From NCBI GenBank assembly GCA_900169235.1, contig FWCC01000141.1:194284-258283 (forward strand): a DNA stretch of 64,000 bases, written 5' to 3'. Both the position numbers and the translations under genes were made by a program. The first letter of the stretch is position 1. Every line of letters starts with the position of its first letter. Origin of the DNA: Zarea fungicola (lineage: Eukaryota > Ascomycota > Sordariomycetes > Hypocreales > Cordycipitaceae). The notes below the pieces were generated by a model. It did not search any database. It saw only the letters and a program-made list of their open reading frames with translations, and was not told the origin of the DNA. Below are positions 30,940 through 41,413 of the stretch, piece after piece.

Positions 30940-33081
30940 ATGGCTGGACCGCGTAACCCGGCGTTTGCGCGCTGGGCCGGCCAGACTTGGCAACGCTTTG
31001 CAACGCGCCGCTATGCGAAAGCGGGCCTGTTCTCTGCCGATTCTCCCACCGGGATGAAGATAGTTGACGACATCAAGCAGCGAGTTCGCTCAGGCAAGAC
31101 TTGCTACATTGTCGGTTTAGGAGTAGCTGGGCACAACGCCGGTGCCGCGCTTTTGAAGGTTTCGCTGCTGGACGGCATCCAGCTCCTCTCCAACGATGAA
31201 GAAGAACGATTTAGCGGGGAGAAGCACTATAAGCATTATCCCAAGCACGCCATTAATGAGCTGCATCGCCGTCTACTTGCCCGCGGTGTACAGCCCTCTG
31301 AAGTGGCGGCCTGGGGGACAAGTTGGGACTACAGCAACCTGGAATCATTGTTCGTGAGGAGCTTCGCCGAAGAGTTTCCATATAATCTAAAGCTTTTAAA
31401 GAGCGACGATGCAATGGATCCGGCCGAACAATTCAAGGAAGCTCTTCAGGCGCCAAACAAGATCCGTGAGCAGCTTGGCCTCGATGTCACTCCGCAGCTG
31501 CTCATGTTTCCACACCACGAGAACCATGCCTCCTTTTCATATGCCGCCTCTCCATTCGCGAAGAATGGTCGACCGACCATGATCTCAGTCGTGGACGGGA
31601 CTGGGGATCGGGGATCCATCTCGTACTATCGAGGAGAGAACGGAAAGGTCACCGAGCTCTATTGCAACCAAAGTGTGTGCGACTCGCTTGGTTGGTTCTA
31701 CAGTGTCATCAGCTCGACACAAGGCGGCTGGACGCCGCTGAGCAGTGAGGGCCGCTATATGGGGGCGGTCGCTTGGGGGGACGACAACAGACTTACCAAT
31801 CCCTATTATCGACGTCTGCGAGACATCTTCCATTTCGGCGCCGATGGACAGGTTCAGCTGAATCGCCAGCTGGCGAATTGGCACATCGCTGGATGGCATG
31901 CTCCTTACACGCCGGCACTCGAGGCCATTCTCGGCAAACCCATCCCCCTCGAGCGAATGTGGAACCCCGATGCTGTCCTCGACATCAATTCCATCCAGCA
32001 TTCGGCCATCACCCGTGATCGCGTCGATCTCGCTGCTGCCACACAGCTTGTTTTTGAAGACGTCATATTCCATATCGTCGATTACCTGATTCGCAACAGT
32101 CGCAGTGATCAGCTTGTCATGTCGGGCGGGACTGCACTTAATGCGCTCGCTAATATGAGACTACTGGAACACTTCGATAACCAATGGTACAAGCGCAATC
32201 TAGGCATGGACACACAACTCAAGTTGTGGATTCCTCCTGTGACAGGCGATGCCGGTGTCACAATAGGGGCTGCGTACAGCGCTGCCATGCGAGCAGAGGT
32301 CCCCTGCGGTGACAACCTGAAGCAGGCCTCCTGGTGCGGAATTCCAGCTACAGTCGATGAGATTCAGGCTGCCTTAGACAAGGATCCAAAAATCGCCTTC
32401 CAGCGACTCGGTAACGTCAACCATGACGCTGATCGTCTGAGGGTCGCCGACCTCATGGCGTATACCCTTGAACGCGACGGCGTTCTCGGCCTGTACCAAG
32501 GCTCAGCTGAGACTGGTCCGCGTGCATTGGGACAGCGTTCCATCCTTGCCAATCCCTGCAACCCCGACACTAGGCAAATACTTAATGAGCGAGTAAAGTT
32601 TCGTGAAGCAATTCGTCCCCTGGCGCCGATGGTGACACGGGAGCATGCCGACCGGTTCTTTGAGCTGTCCGAGGGCGCGGCGGCCGATGACTACAACGCC
32701 TACCGCTACATGGTTCTTGCAGTAAAGGCACGTCGTTTGGCTCACGAAAAGATTCCCGCTGTTGTCCACAAGGACGGGACGTGTAGGGTTCAGATAGTTA
32801 CGTCTGAATCCAACCCGCTGGTCCACGACTATCTGCAGGCTATGGGCCGCCGGCTCGGAGCGGAAGTATCTGTGAACACGTCGCTGAATGTTGGCGGCCC
32901 AATTTGCCAAACTCCTGCGCAAGCACTGGCTGTTGTGAAGCGGGCGAAGGCGCTCACGGGGCTGATCCTAGTTGGCGGTGAAGGAGAGATGTTCCTCGCT
33001 TGGCATGCTGTGGACACCGATTTTAAAGATGGCGGTAAACGATTGCAGAAATTGGTATCCAGTCATGCCGCTGAGCTCTAG
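30940..33081 (+). CDS. NodU/CmcH-family O-carbamoyltransferase
   Basis: An intronless 713-residue frame. It transfers a carbamoyl group from carbamoyl phosphate, via carbamoyl-AMP, to a hydroxyl group, as in nodulation factor, tobramycin and cephamycin pathways. Visible family blocks are GVAGHNAGAALLK near residue 63, FPHHENHASFSYAASPF, VVDGTGDRGSISYY, LSSEGRYMGAVAWG, MSGGTALNALANMRL and PPVTGDAGVTIGAA. In the C-terminal half come GSAETGPRALGQRSILANP, REAIRPLAPMV and VNTSLNVGGPI. Both the N-terminal ASKHA-like and C-terminal YrdC-like halves appear complete. The N-terminus before the domain is Arg-rich and could be a targeting peptide (inference). The family is mainly bacterial; lack of introns and a rather GC-rich 5' end fit an ancient bacterial transfer. 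Its likely substrate is the P450-hydroxylated terpenoid. Confidence 0.93.
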   Translation: MAGPRNPAFARWAGQTWQRFATRRYAKAGLFSADSPTGMKIVDDIKQRVRSGKTCYIVGLGVAGHNAGAALLKVSLLDGIQLLSNDEEERFSGEKHYKHYPKHAINELHRRLLARGVQPSEVAAWGTSWDYSNLESLFVRSFAEEFPYNLKLLKSDDAMDPAEQFKEALQAPNKIREQLGLDVTPQLLMFPHHENHASFSYAASPFAKNGRPTMISVVDGTGDRGSISYYRGENGKVTELYCNQSVCDSLGWFYSVISSTQGGWTPLSSEGRYMGAVAWGDDNRLTNPYYRRLRDIFHFGADGQVQLNRQLANWHIAGWHAPYTPALEAILGKPIPLERMWNPDAVLDINSIQHSAITRDRVDLAAATQLVFEDVIFHIVDYLIRNSRSDQLVMSGGTALNALANMRLLEHFDNQWYKRNLGMDTQLKLWIPPVTGDAGVTIGAAYSAAMRAEVPCGDNLKQASWCGIPATVDEIQAALDKDPKIAFQRLGNVNHDADRLRVADLMAYTLERDGVLGLYQGSAETGPRALGQRSILANPCNPDTRQILNERVKFREAIRPLAPMVTREHADRFFELSEGAAADDYNAYRYMVLAVKARRLAHEKIPAVVHKDGTCRVQIVTSESNPLVHDYLQAMGRRLGAEVSVNTSLNVGGPICQTPAQALAVVKRAKALTGLILVGGEGEMFLAWHAVDTDFKDGGKRLQKLVSSHAAEL

Positions 33082-33489
33082 TCAATATTGAATGTCCCAA
33101 CTGCATTGTCTTGATCTCCAACACCTGCATTCAGTTGGCTACGCTTGAGATGACTCCCGGAGAACCCAATCTTGTCATCTGGTCTTTTGCCTTCTTTTGT
33201 CTTGATTTATCCTCTTAAGCTTGTAACCTGGAATTTTTTAGATAATTTGCATCCATTATATACTGCACTTTGCCCTAGTAGGGATATACCAGCTCTGAGT
33301 ACGGCGCACAATCACTACTACTACTACAAATGCCGGAAGTCTCGGCTTATTACACGTGATAGCTATCTAGCCATAGGCTATAAGTATTCATTTACAGGCC
33401 AATCCTAGCCAGTAATCATCAATCTTAAAACTAACCCCTGAACACCTCGGCTGCTGAAATGAATGATACATTGACCTTAACACTATAAT
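33082..33489. other. Intergenic, convergent 3' ends
   Basis: Lies between the stops of the carbamoyltransferase and the membrane protein gene. No coding frame supported. Confidence 0.5.
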
Positions 33490-35094
33490 TTAACTCACGT
33501 AACTTGCTTTCCAGGAAGTCCACCTTTCCTTGGCAGTCGCTTCCAGATCCTTCCACTTTGCCTTCTCACCCTCCTTGAGGTCTCCTGGGAAGAAGGTAGC
33601 TAGCATACTCGCACCCGCGTATGGGTACTTGTCCTCCACCTGAAATAAAGTGTCCATGACCTTTGCCGACCCAACAACTCCAACAAATGTAAGCGGCATA
33701 CCATATGCGGCGGGATCCCGCATTATCCCCGCGGCAAAAATGTTCTGGCAAATGCCAAGGCCGCCCACAGCCAGCAAGAACCAAGTGTTTTCCTTGATAC
33801 CCGCCGCGGTGATGAGGAGGAGGACCCATAGGAGAGCGAGAGCCAGCAAGGCAAACCGGGTGGTGCGCTGGGTTGACACTTTGATGTCACTTGGACCTGC
33901 GGCAAGGTCTTCAAGGTCCAGCCCTTTCCCCTGGCCCAAGATAAGAACGGCATGCTGGCTGCCATTGCCTGTTGTCACGATTACATCCTTCTTGGACTTG
34001 TTGCGGCAGGCCCATTTCTCCTCCTTCCACTGCGGCAGGCTTCCGGTGGCAAAGGAGAGCAGGATACCAACGACTGTGATCAGCATTATGCCCCAATCGC
34101 CGTATACACCGCAGGGAATGGCTGCAATGCCCAGTTGTAGGATGCTTGTGCCCCACCCGAACCAGTAGACAGAGTCATATCCTGGAGCACCAACGTGGGC
34201 TTGCTCGGCCTTGTAGACAGAGACACACAAGCCGGCTTTTTTAGGAAAGGCCAAGTCGTTACCCGATCCAGGTACTTCCTGATTCGCCTTATTCGTGTCA
34301 AAATCGTGTTTGGCCTTGAGCATGGTCTCAAGGTGCGCCGACACCTGCTTATCTTTCCACACATCAAAGTCCCTAACAATGCGACTGATGATCCAAGAGT
34401 TGTTGCTCCGCGTGTATCCTGATTTGGCGTTGGTGACTTGGCAGGGAGTCTCAGGGGGCGGCATGAGTTTGTTATCCCCAATTGCCCTCACCACTGCAGT
34501 GACAGCAAACGCGACCCATCCTACGACATAATCAGCAAATGAATGACTTGGGGCATTTTGGAAAGAGAGGTTACCAAACGAGAATGCGACTGGAGTTATC
34601 TTTGAGCCAACAAGCTGCGCAAGGGCGCGGGCGACAATGTCACCACCAAGAATGAGGAGCACGGAGAAGACGTCGCCAGGGTTTCGCCATTGGGCCGAAA
34701 ACGCGTCTGACGGGCGGCCGGGGGCAAAGGCGCGACGGACAAGGTCTAGCAGGACGGGAGCCATGGTGTTGGTGTGCCAAGTTCTGTATGCGTTGAAGTT
34801 CTCTAGAATAGACAAGACCAGAGATACGCTCGTGATCGTTAGGTTTACATCTGCAAAAGAAAAATGGGGTGCTTGTATCTCATCAGCTCTTGAAGCTGAC
34901 GCCGTGTCACTTGTGATATTGGCCACTAATAATAACAAAGCTGAAATCAAGCCACACAGTAGTGAGTGGGTCGACGTGGCGCATGGGCTTGTGGCTGGCG
35001 GCCTGCTTCGGGGGTTAGGGTTAGCCATTATCCAGCACGGCCGAGACAGGACAACAGCAAGAAATACAGAGGCCGCCATGACGTCTTCCACCAT
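33490..35094 (-). CDS. Multi-pass membrane protein of unknown function
   Basis: A single 534-residue frame. About eight hydrophobic segments are visible, including VMAASVFLAVVLSRPCWIMA at the N-terminus, LLCGLISALLLLVANI, VFSVLLILGGDIVARALA, ADYVVGWVAFAVTAVVRAI, GIMLITVVGILLSFATG and FALLALALLWVLLLITAAGI. A charged loop of about 100 residues (residues ~220-310) separates the two halves. I recognise the general type from filamentous fungi but cannot name a domain or activity. It lies inside the terpenoid cluster next to the carbamoyltransferase 3' end, so it may be a cluster passenger or contribute to transport or resistance; nothing in the sequence decides this. ATG at 35094; a Met at codon 5 is an alternative. 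Confidence 0.75.
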   Translation of the reverse strand: MVEDVMAASVFLAVVLSRPCWIMANPNPRSRPPATSPCATSTHSLLCGLISALLLLVANITSDTASASRADEIQAPHFSFADVNLTITSVSLVLSILENFNAYRTWHTNTMAPVLLDLVRRAFAPGRPSDAFSAQWRNPGDVFSVLLILGGDIVARALAQLVGSKITPVAFSFGNLSFQNAPSHSFADYVVGWVAFAVTAVVRAIGDNKLMPPPETPCQVTNAKSGYTRSNNSWIISRIVRDFDVWKDKQVSAHLETMLKAKHDFDTNKANQEVPGSGNDLAFPKKAGLCVSVYKAEQAHVGAPGYDSVYWFGWGTSILQLGIAAIPCGVYGDWGIMLITVVGILLSFATGSLPQWKEEKWACRNKSKKDVIVTTGNGSQHAVLILGQGKGLDLEDLAAGPSDIKVSTQRTTRFALLALALLWVLLLITAAGIKENTWFLLAVGGLGICQNIFAAGIMRDPAAYGMPLTFVGVVGSAKVMDTLFQVEDKYPYAGASMLATFFPGDLKEGEKAKWKDLEATAKERWTSWKASYVS

Positions 35095-35477
35095 TCCTAC
35101 AGCCAGTAGCCAGCTAGCTCACATCCATTAGAACTTCACGCTCAATGAAGCAGACGCTGCCTAATTATCTGCCCCGACACGTCTTGCCTGGCGTCGTGGG
35201 CGCATTAGGAAATATAGCGGTTCTCTAGCAGCCGCACTTCAAACCACCTGGAATATCGGTGTCTGGTGGTGACCAAGCCGCATTACCAACAGAATCCGGG
35301 GTGCGTTGAAAATTTCCGCAATGCTGCAAATCGCTTATCGTGGGGCACATCGAAGCGCCGCCAGAGAGTTTATCCGCATGGCAACACAAGCCATTGATGC
35401 ATTTGGCGCCGCTGTTGCAAGATCTATCTGTAAGACATTCAAAGACTAAAGTGTAACATTAGCACTAATCTTGTCTA

Positions 35478-36093
35478 CTAAAGAGTCTGCGAGATCGGAA
35501 GCGGCGTACAGTTGGGGACTTGGCCATTGCCTCTCCAAGTAGTAATCTTGCAGTGGTCGTTGAAGTATGTGTAGGCGCAGTATTTGGCGACGTTGCAGCC
35601 GTTCGGCGGAGGAGTTATATCAGCAATACCTGATACAAGGTTGTATGTCTGGCCGTTATAGACCCATCGGCCGTCGAAGTAGTGCTGATTATAAACGCAC
35701 TGGTTGATAATGTCGCTTTATTCCATCAGATTTAGGTATTAACAACAGCAACCATGATTGACCTACTTTGTACCATCCTAAAGCATATATTAGCAACGCT
35801 AGAAGGATTATCCCCTATTATTAAAGAAATCATACATAACAATTCGGAAATCCTGAGCCTGAACTCTTTGTCCGTGATAGAATGACTACTAGTTGTTTGT
35901 TGTTGCTAGTCCCCGATGCCGAAACCTGACAATTCTTTCCAAGGGCGCAATCGGAATTGGAACACATTTTGTTGCGAGCATCCCAGTAAACATGCAACAG
36001 CTCCGACGGAATAGGACCCGCCGGATTCGAGCAGTCTGCTGCGAGTGCAGAGGCGGCGAAGCAGCCGAGGGAGGCAAAGAGAAGCTGCTTCAT
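35478..36093 (-). CDS. Small secreted cysteine-containing protein with an 11-nt micro-exon
   Basis: Proposed exons: 35836..36093, 35768..35778 (11 nt) and 35478..35715. Intron 1 is 57 nt with a TGCTAATA branch site; intron 2 is 52 nt with a GTAGGT donor. This is the only arrangement I found that keeps the frame and avoids stops; total 168 residues. A clear signal peptide (LLFASLGCFAASALA, cut before ADCSNP) leads to a mature protein with nine Cys in pairs such as CSNSDC and CNVAKYC. The junction reads NCY-DGTN-DIINQC. The pattern of I-x2-Q/N-C-V followed by G-x-W resembles other uncharacterised fungal secreted proteins. No catalytic motif. It sits within the terpenoid cluster but is probably unrelated to the chemistry. 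Confidence 0.7.
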
Positions 36094-36912
36094 TTGGGCT
36101 GTGTTCGACGAGTTTCAATATAAATCAAGAACACAGGTCAATGTGAGTTTTGCACGGAGTATTTATATAGTTTATATAAATCTACTCTAATTACGACATG
36201 CGGGGTTATACTGAAATCACTCAATGTAGATAAGTTTTACCCTCTAAGTGGAAGTTGTATGGCGTGCACATGGCCGCTTCGGAAAATTCAACGAGATCCC
36301 TCCGGTAATGATGTGGATGTCTAACGCTGCCCTGTGCGTGCCCCCTGCTATTTATCTTTATTGCTCGCATCAGCACTAGAAGGGTCAGCTGAAGATTGAA
36401 GCTGGGTGGTACCAACATCAAGTGGGAATACGCCGAAAGGGGGAATACGCCACGAGGGGAATTTATGGCGAACCTGATAAACGGTGCTTATAAGCACTAT
36501 ACAGAGAAATAGATAGCCAACTCGAGTCTAAAACTAAACTTAATTATTTCAAAATAGGAAAGCCGTATCTAATACCTATTCATTTGCCGATTTGCCGATT
36601 TCAGGTATGCGACATCTGGACAGACTCAATTTCTCCCCAAAACGACCCTTCCAGTATCCCCCGTACCGGCTAAACCGTGCCTGCGGGGCTGAATGAGTCG
36701 GAAGACATTGTATGGCTTATTATCGCAACATCACATACGAGATTAGGCGGCTGGGTGACAACTTGGTTCCATCATTCTTGCATCTAACAACTACCGAAGG
36801 CGTCTCAACCACTATTTTATAGCAGTACGGGTCGTGCCCGCTTAAATAAATGACGAACTAGCCAATTCAAGGCTAGTATTCGGCTGGAAGCGGGTCGATT
36901 CATACTTTGGGA
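36094..36912. other. Intergenic: secreted-protein promoter and MFS 3' flank
   Basis: AT-rich TTTATATAGTTTATATAAA near 36162-36180 could supply a TATA box for the secreted protein gene starting at 36093. No coding frame supported. Confidence 0.45.
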
Positions 36913-39104
36913 TTATACTTTCCCGGAACTTCCAACCTTGTCCTCTCTCTTGCTCTTTACCGACTTCCACCCTACGCCCCATGAGAATGCAAACTGCAAA
37001 ACGGAAAGACCTGCCACAAAATAAAAGACCCAATTAATGCTCTTACAATAAGCAGCTAGCACAGCTGGCAGATCTGCCGGCGGAACGACTGACTGGAAAC
37101 CTGTCGCGCCGGTTTTAAGTACAGCATCGACGTCGACAGTAAGGGCGTATTTTGGAATGTTGGTTCGTAGCCCCTGCGCGAAGATGACTTGAGACACTGA
37201 CGCTGATACCGCGCCAGCAAAAGTTTGGCTACATGTTAGGATGGCCATGGCAGCAGCCAGATCGGTGCGAGACACAGAATTTTGAATAGCAACCATTGGC
37301 TGCCGCGCGCGCGTCAGCATTTGTCGGTGTATCTGACAGGGGTAGTGCTTAAAAACATGGAGACTCACCACCTGAAATGCTGCTCCACGGCCCAAGCCGC
37401 TTACGACGAGATAAGCAGCCCACTTTACCGTTGAAGTATCCGTTGACAGGGTCGAGATCAACCCGCTGCTGACTGCGGTGAGGATGCTGCCAAACACACC
37501 CCACGGCAAGTAATAACCGAGTTTGCCCGCTAGAAATCCGGCAGTCAGCGCCGCGCTCATGGGACCCATGGAAGGATACTAAGATAATCTACTTACTCAT
37601 GATGCCGGAAAGAACTGCCATGACCAATTGACCAATGATAGTGGGCAGCAAATCAACGCCACTAATGAGGGCCGACTTGCCACGTACCGCTTGAAAGTAT
37701 AACGGATTGTAGTACAGCAACGGGACCGTGATGCCGAATATCATTGCAAACATCATACTGCAGGACCAAACCACCCGCTGTTTGGCCAGGTATCCAGGGA
37801 ACATGGCGTCTTTGCCCATGTGATTCTCCCAGAGAGCGAACACAGCAAACGTGGTGATGCCGCCGCAGAGGAGGCCAATCACCGTGGAGCTGTTCCATGC
37901 GTATTGGTTGCCGCCGTACTCAAGCCCTAAGAGGAGCTGCAACGATGCGCCCACGAAGAATACAAATCCAATAATGTCAAAGTCGCGGGTGAGTGACAGC
38001 GTCGGCAATACTTTGCGGAAGGGTTTCTTTGGCATCTGCTCCGGAATGCGCGTGAACATCAGTAGGACAGCAACGAGGCCCCCGATAGGTAGATTGACAT
38101 AAAAGCCTAGACAAGACGTTAGCCAAGGAAAACGTAAACCTGGGCCTGATGGACATACACCAGCGCCACGATGAGTATGTTGTAAATGCGCCTCCAAGCA
38201 GAGGACCGCAGGCGAAACCAATCTGCGCGACTAAGAATGACAAGCTGGTTAGAGCCAGACTCTACATGCCACAGAAAAATTTACAAACCAGTACTTACCT
38301 CCCATGCTGATTCCAGTTATGACTATTCATTCAAGAGAAAGATTAGCATCCGACTTGTTTGCAGCTCGCCGTCTTGCATTTACCTGGTCGGCGGTGCATG
38401 GGCACAGAGCCGGCAACGATAAGCAGGCCGCCATTCATCAAAGCCGCGCAGCCTATGCCAGCTGTTGCGCGTCCAATGATGAACATTGTTGATGAGGTGG
38501 CCACGGCGCAGATGAGCGAGCCAAGCTCAAACACAGCGAAAAAGGAGAGATATGTCCACTACCGACCGTATAAGTGACAGCCTGCAACGGATCTAGTATA
38601 AAACGCCTACCTTGAGCGTGAAATGTCTGTAGAGCTTTCCATTCATTGGTTGCAGAGCAGCGCTGTGGAAGGTGTTATTGAGCACACTTGAAAGAAACTA
38701 TCCGCGCCTCGTACCTCGAAATGGTGTAGGCACTTCCGTACCATCCAATGTCCTGCAGTGAGTGAAACTCGGTCGTTATGCGAGGAATCGCCTGGACCAT
38801 TGCGTTAGAAAGATCTTATAGTAGTGATAAATGTATTATTTACCGTTGTCACTATGGCAACATCCAGCATGAATAGCATGGTAACGAGCGTCACCCCAAT
38901 CGTCGCCATCACGAGGGGAATGCCCGTCAACCAGGCCGTCTGGCTCTCCACCCCTTGTGCCTGGTGGTTGGAGGATTCATTTTTGGTTTCTTCTCCCCTT
39001 TCTTGTGTATGATCTGGGGAACGCATTTTGACTTCCTTGTCCGCGTTTGATGGCTGCTGATCGCTGGCGGAGTTGGAGCTGTTCTCGGTAGTAGCGCTTT
39101 CCAT
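36913..39104 (-). CDS. MFS drug/H+ antiporter (DHA2, 14-TM type)
   Basis: Nine exons reconstruct to 572 residues with every junction in frame: 38844..39104, 38715..38791, 38611..38662, 38558..38384 (i.e. 38384..38558), 38299..38322 (24 nt), 38159..38230, 37597..38106, 37369..37529 and 36913..37299. A hydrophilic N-terminus of ~55 residues leads into TM1 with [14 protein letters not shown] (motif D1). Then [26 protein letters not shown], and the antiporter motif C in [14 protein letters not shown] followed by YVNLPIGG. The later region contains the paired helices of the 14-TM group and a C-terminal WGVGWKSV tail. Family members export fungal toxins and metabolites by proton antiport at the plasma membrane. 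The adjacent Zn2Cys6 gene and nearby terpenoid genes suggest export of the cluster product or self-protection. Confidence 0.88.
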
Positions 39105-39483
39105 TGCTGCGAGAATGACGATAGTTCAAGTGGAAGAATATTAACCGGCTTTTCAACCGACTGCAACTGCAACAGATTCTGCTCCTAATATGATGACGTT
39201 TTGGGGTTTCCATCGGCTCCCTTTTGTATCTGACGCAAGAGCAGCATCATCGGAGTTGGGACTTGTGCCGCTCCGTACCACCGTTGCTTGCACCCTGCCA
39301 CAGGGTCTCGGAGCCAAAACACGGGTTCAAGTGGAGTATCACATTATTATAGTAACGTACTCTAAGTATTGATTTATCAGCTTTATTATTAACCCTAGTC
39401 TCTCTCTGAACTTCTGTTGAAACACTCCGTATGTAGCTAACCCAACAGGCTCAACTGCCGTTGGAGTGCAAAGTACTCATTGC
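39105..39483. other. Intergenic: MFS promoter and regulator 3' flank
   Basis: About 380 bp with no supported coding frame. CTCCGTA/GGAGT-type pentamers recur (for example near 39253 and 39427), but no clear operator can be named. Confidence 0.4.
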
Positions 39484-41413
39484 CTATGCTGCCGGATCAC
39501 TCATCCACAGATCCTCTGACAAGCCGAAAAAGCTTTCCCACTCGCCCATATCTTGGGTTGTCACATCCACGGTCAAGTTTGGCGCAGCCGCTCCCTGATC
39601 ATTCAGGATCGTCCCCCATAACCCCCGGAGCCTACGGACCATTAGAACAAGGTTGCTAAGGTTTCCGGGTTGGTTATCCCACGTCCGGAGGGCGAGCTGC
39701 TCCTGCGCTTGTTGCAATAGCCGATCGAAACGGTCGGTAACTTGCAGAATGTCCACCGTATTACGAACTGCTTCGCGGTCCCATCCAGGCCGCTCCAACA
39801 CAGTCAGGCGAAACAATATATAGAGGCACCGGGCACCCTCAATCAAGTCCAACCCCGAGAAAGCTGCATAATCTGTAGGGATAATTGTGAAGAAGCAGTC
39901 GAAATATCTCTTTGAAGCCATTAAGCACGCGTAGAGGTAATCTAGTCTCTTCGTCTCCCCCGCGTCTGTCTGAGGATATATTTTCATGGCCGCAGTTACG
40001 TATAGGGAGATTTCGGCATGAGAAAAATGTAGAGTTATGCGTTCTATAGCTCCCATTTCAGTCAGATCAGACGCAATAGTCGCAGCATGGCTGTAGGTTT
40101 CTTGACTTACTATCTTGCAGAAGATCAGGTGATGTTTTACGTTTCAGCGCGTCAAGGTCGTGTTTGATTGCGTTCATATGGAAGTACAGTGGTGCTTGTG
40201 GTGTTTCAGAAATTTCGTGTTCAGAGCGTGTTAGCTGTACAATTTTGTCCGTGATCAATCGAATGCGACAAATTTCCACCAGGATCAAATCATGTTTTGT
40301 CTCGTGCCTTTCTGAGAGGATATCTAGAGACTCCGCTAGATGTTTGTTCCATCGCAGAGGCTCCACGAGCCCGAGGAATTGAGAGTTTCTAGTTGCATAT
40401 TTAGTAAATACATCTCCAAGCCACGGAAGAGAGGAAGCGTGGCATACACCGAGCTGAGTATATAACAGCTAATTACAGAGCGCCTTTCATTCATGGTACG
40501 GGCGGATGACGCTGGCAGCGGCAGATGCGGTAGAGCCTCCGCAATGGGGAATTCAGAGATTGTGTTGACCCCTGCGTCACGAGGCGGCCTGTCGAGACCA
40601 AGCTCTCGAGTGATAGCCATGGCCATTTGGGTGTATATGCAAGAGGATCGTACCTGTGGCTGGACTCGGTACGTGATCCTACGTATGTTTAGTATCATAA
40701 AGTGAGGCTCTTATCGCAAGAGATGGCCTTACCAGCCCGCGTAGACAAGCAAGCCCTGAAGAAGATCCAGGCTCTTGTTACAGTCTACAAGCAGCTTCCT
40801 GGCAGCCGTTTCCCTTATGTTAGCAGCGATTAGGGCCTGTTGAATGGAGTTGCTGGCTTGAGCCGCGCCGATGCATTGCCAAAGGAACGGGGAGGTTTGT
40901 TTCAGCTGCTGTGCCGATGTGCCAGGCGTTATGTTGATGAAGGGAAAGTAGTACAGTTTGTCACGGCAGAAAGCTTGCAGGAGTTCCTCTTCCTCGACCG
41001 CTGAAAAGACGGTTAATAGCCCATGATGTGACGGCTCATCCGATACTGAGGTGGCGACTTGATTTACACTCTCACTGGATGATTCTTGGTCACAATGGAT
41101 TGGTGCTGGCGATTGCGTCGTCTGATCCGAATTGGGCTGCAATTTGGCCATCAAACCGTCCAGCTTTTGTTCCAGTTGCGCCGTCTTGGACAGCGCCTTG
41201 GGTTTGCGAACCCGCACCGAAGGGCGGCACTCCTTCTGCAAGCGGTGACATCTAGGGGATGGGGAAGGTTAGAATGGCCGGGCTGCTCCAGGCTTCTGCG
41301 GAGGGTAATAATATGCAAGCCCGCACCTACCTCTGGCAACCGTGCCCACTAGCGCGAGGAATGCAGCGGCATTTGGATTGTGCGCAGGCCCGACAAGCCC
41401 GGCCGTATTCCAT
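39484..41413 (-). CDS. Zn2Cys6 transcription factor, likely cluster regulator
   Basis: Five exons, 41331..41413, 40733..41251, 40448..40678, 40111..40388 and 39484..40043, give 556 residues with all junctions in frame. The first intron falls inside the zinc cluster. CRACAQSKCRC at residues 7-17 is joined to GCQRCHRLQKEC, completing the six Cys. A basic segment (RVRKPKA) and a short coiled-coil-like stretch (QLEQKLDGLMAKL) follow, then the fungal-specific middle homology region with LLVYAGW, MAMAITRELGLDRPP and EPLRWNKHLAESL. Such proteins bind paired CGG triplets as dimers. Position beside the MFS exporter, and within 6-18 kb of the terpenoid genes, makes it a reasonable candidate for the cluster-specific activator; this is inference. 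Confidence 0.88.

Noticed and set aside
31585..32073. 162-codon minus-strand frame
   Set aside because: Antisense to the carbamoyltransferase; shadow.
33650..34168. 172-codon plus-strand frame
   Set aside because: Antisense to the membrane protein gene; shadow.
35026..35037. Two TTAGGG units resembling telomere repeat
   Set aside because: Part of the membrane protein coding region (Asn-Pro repeats); only two copies, not telomeric.
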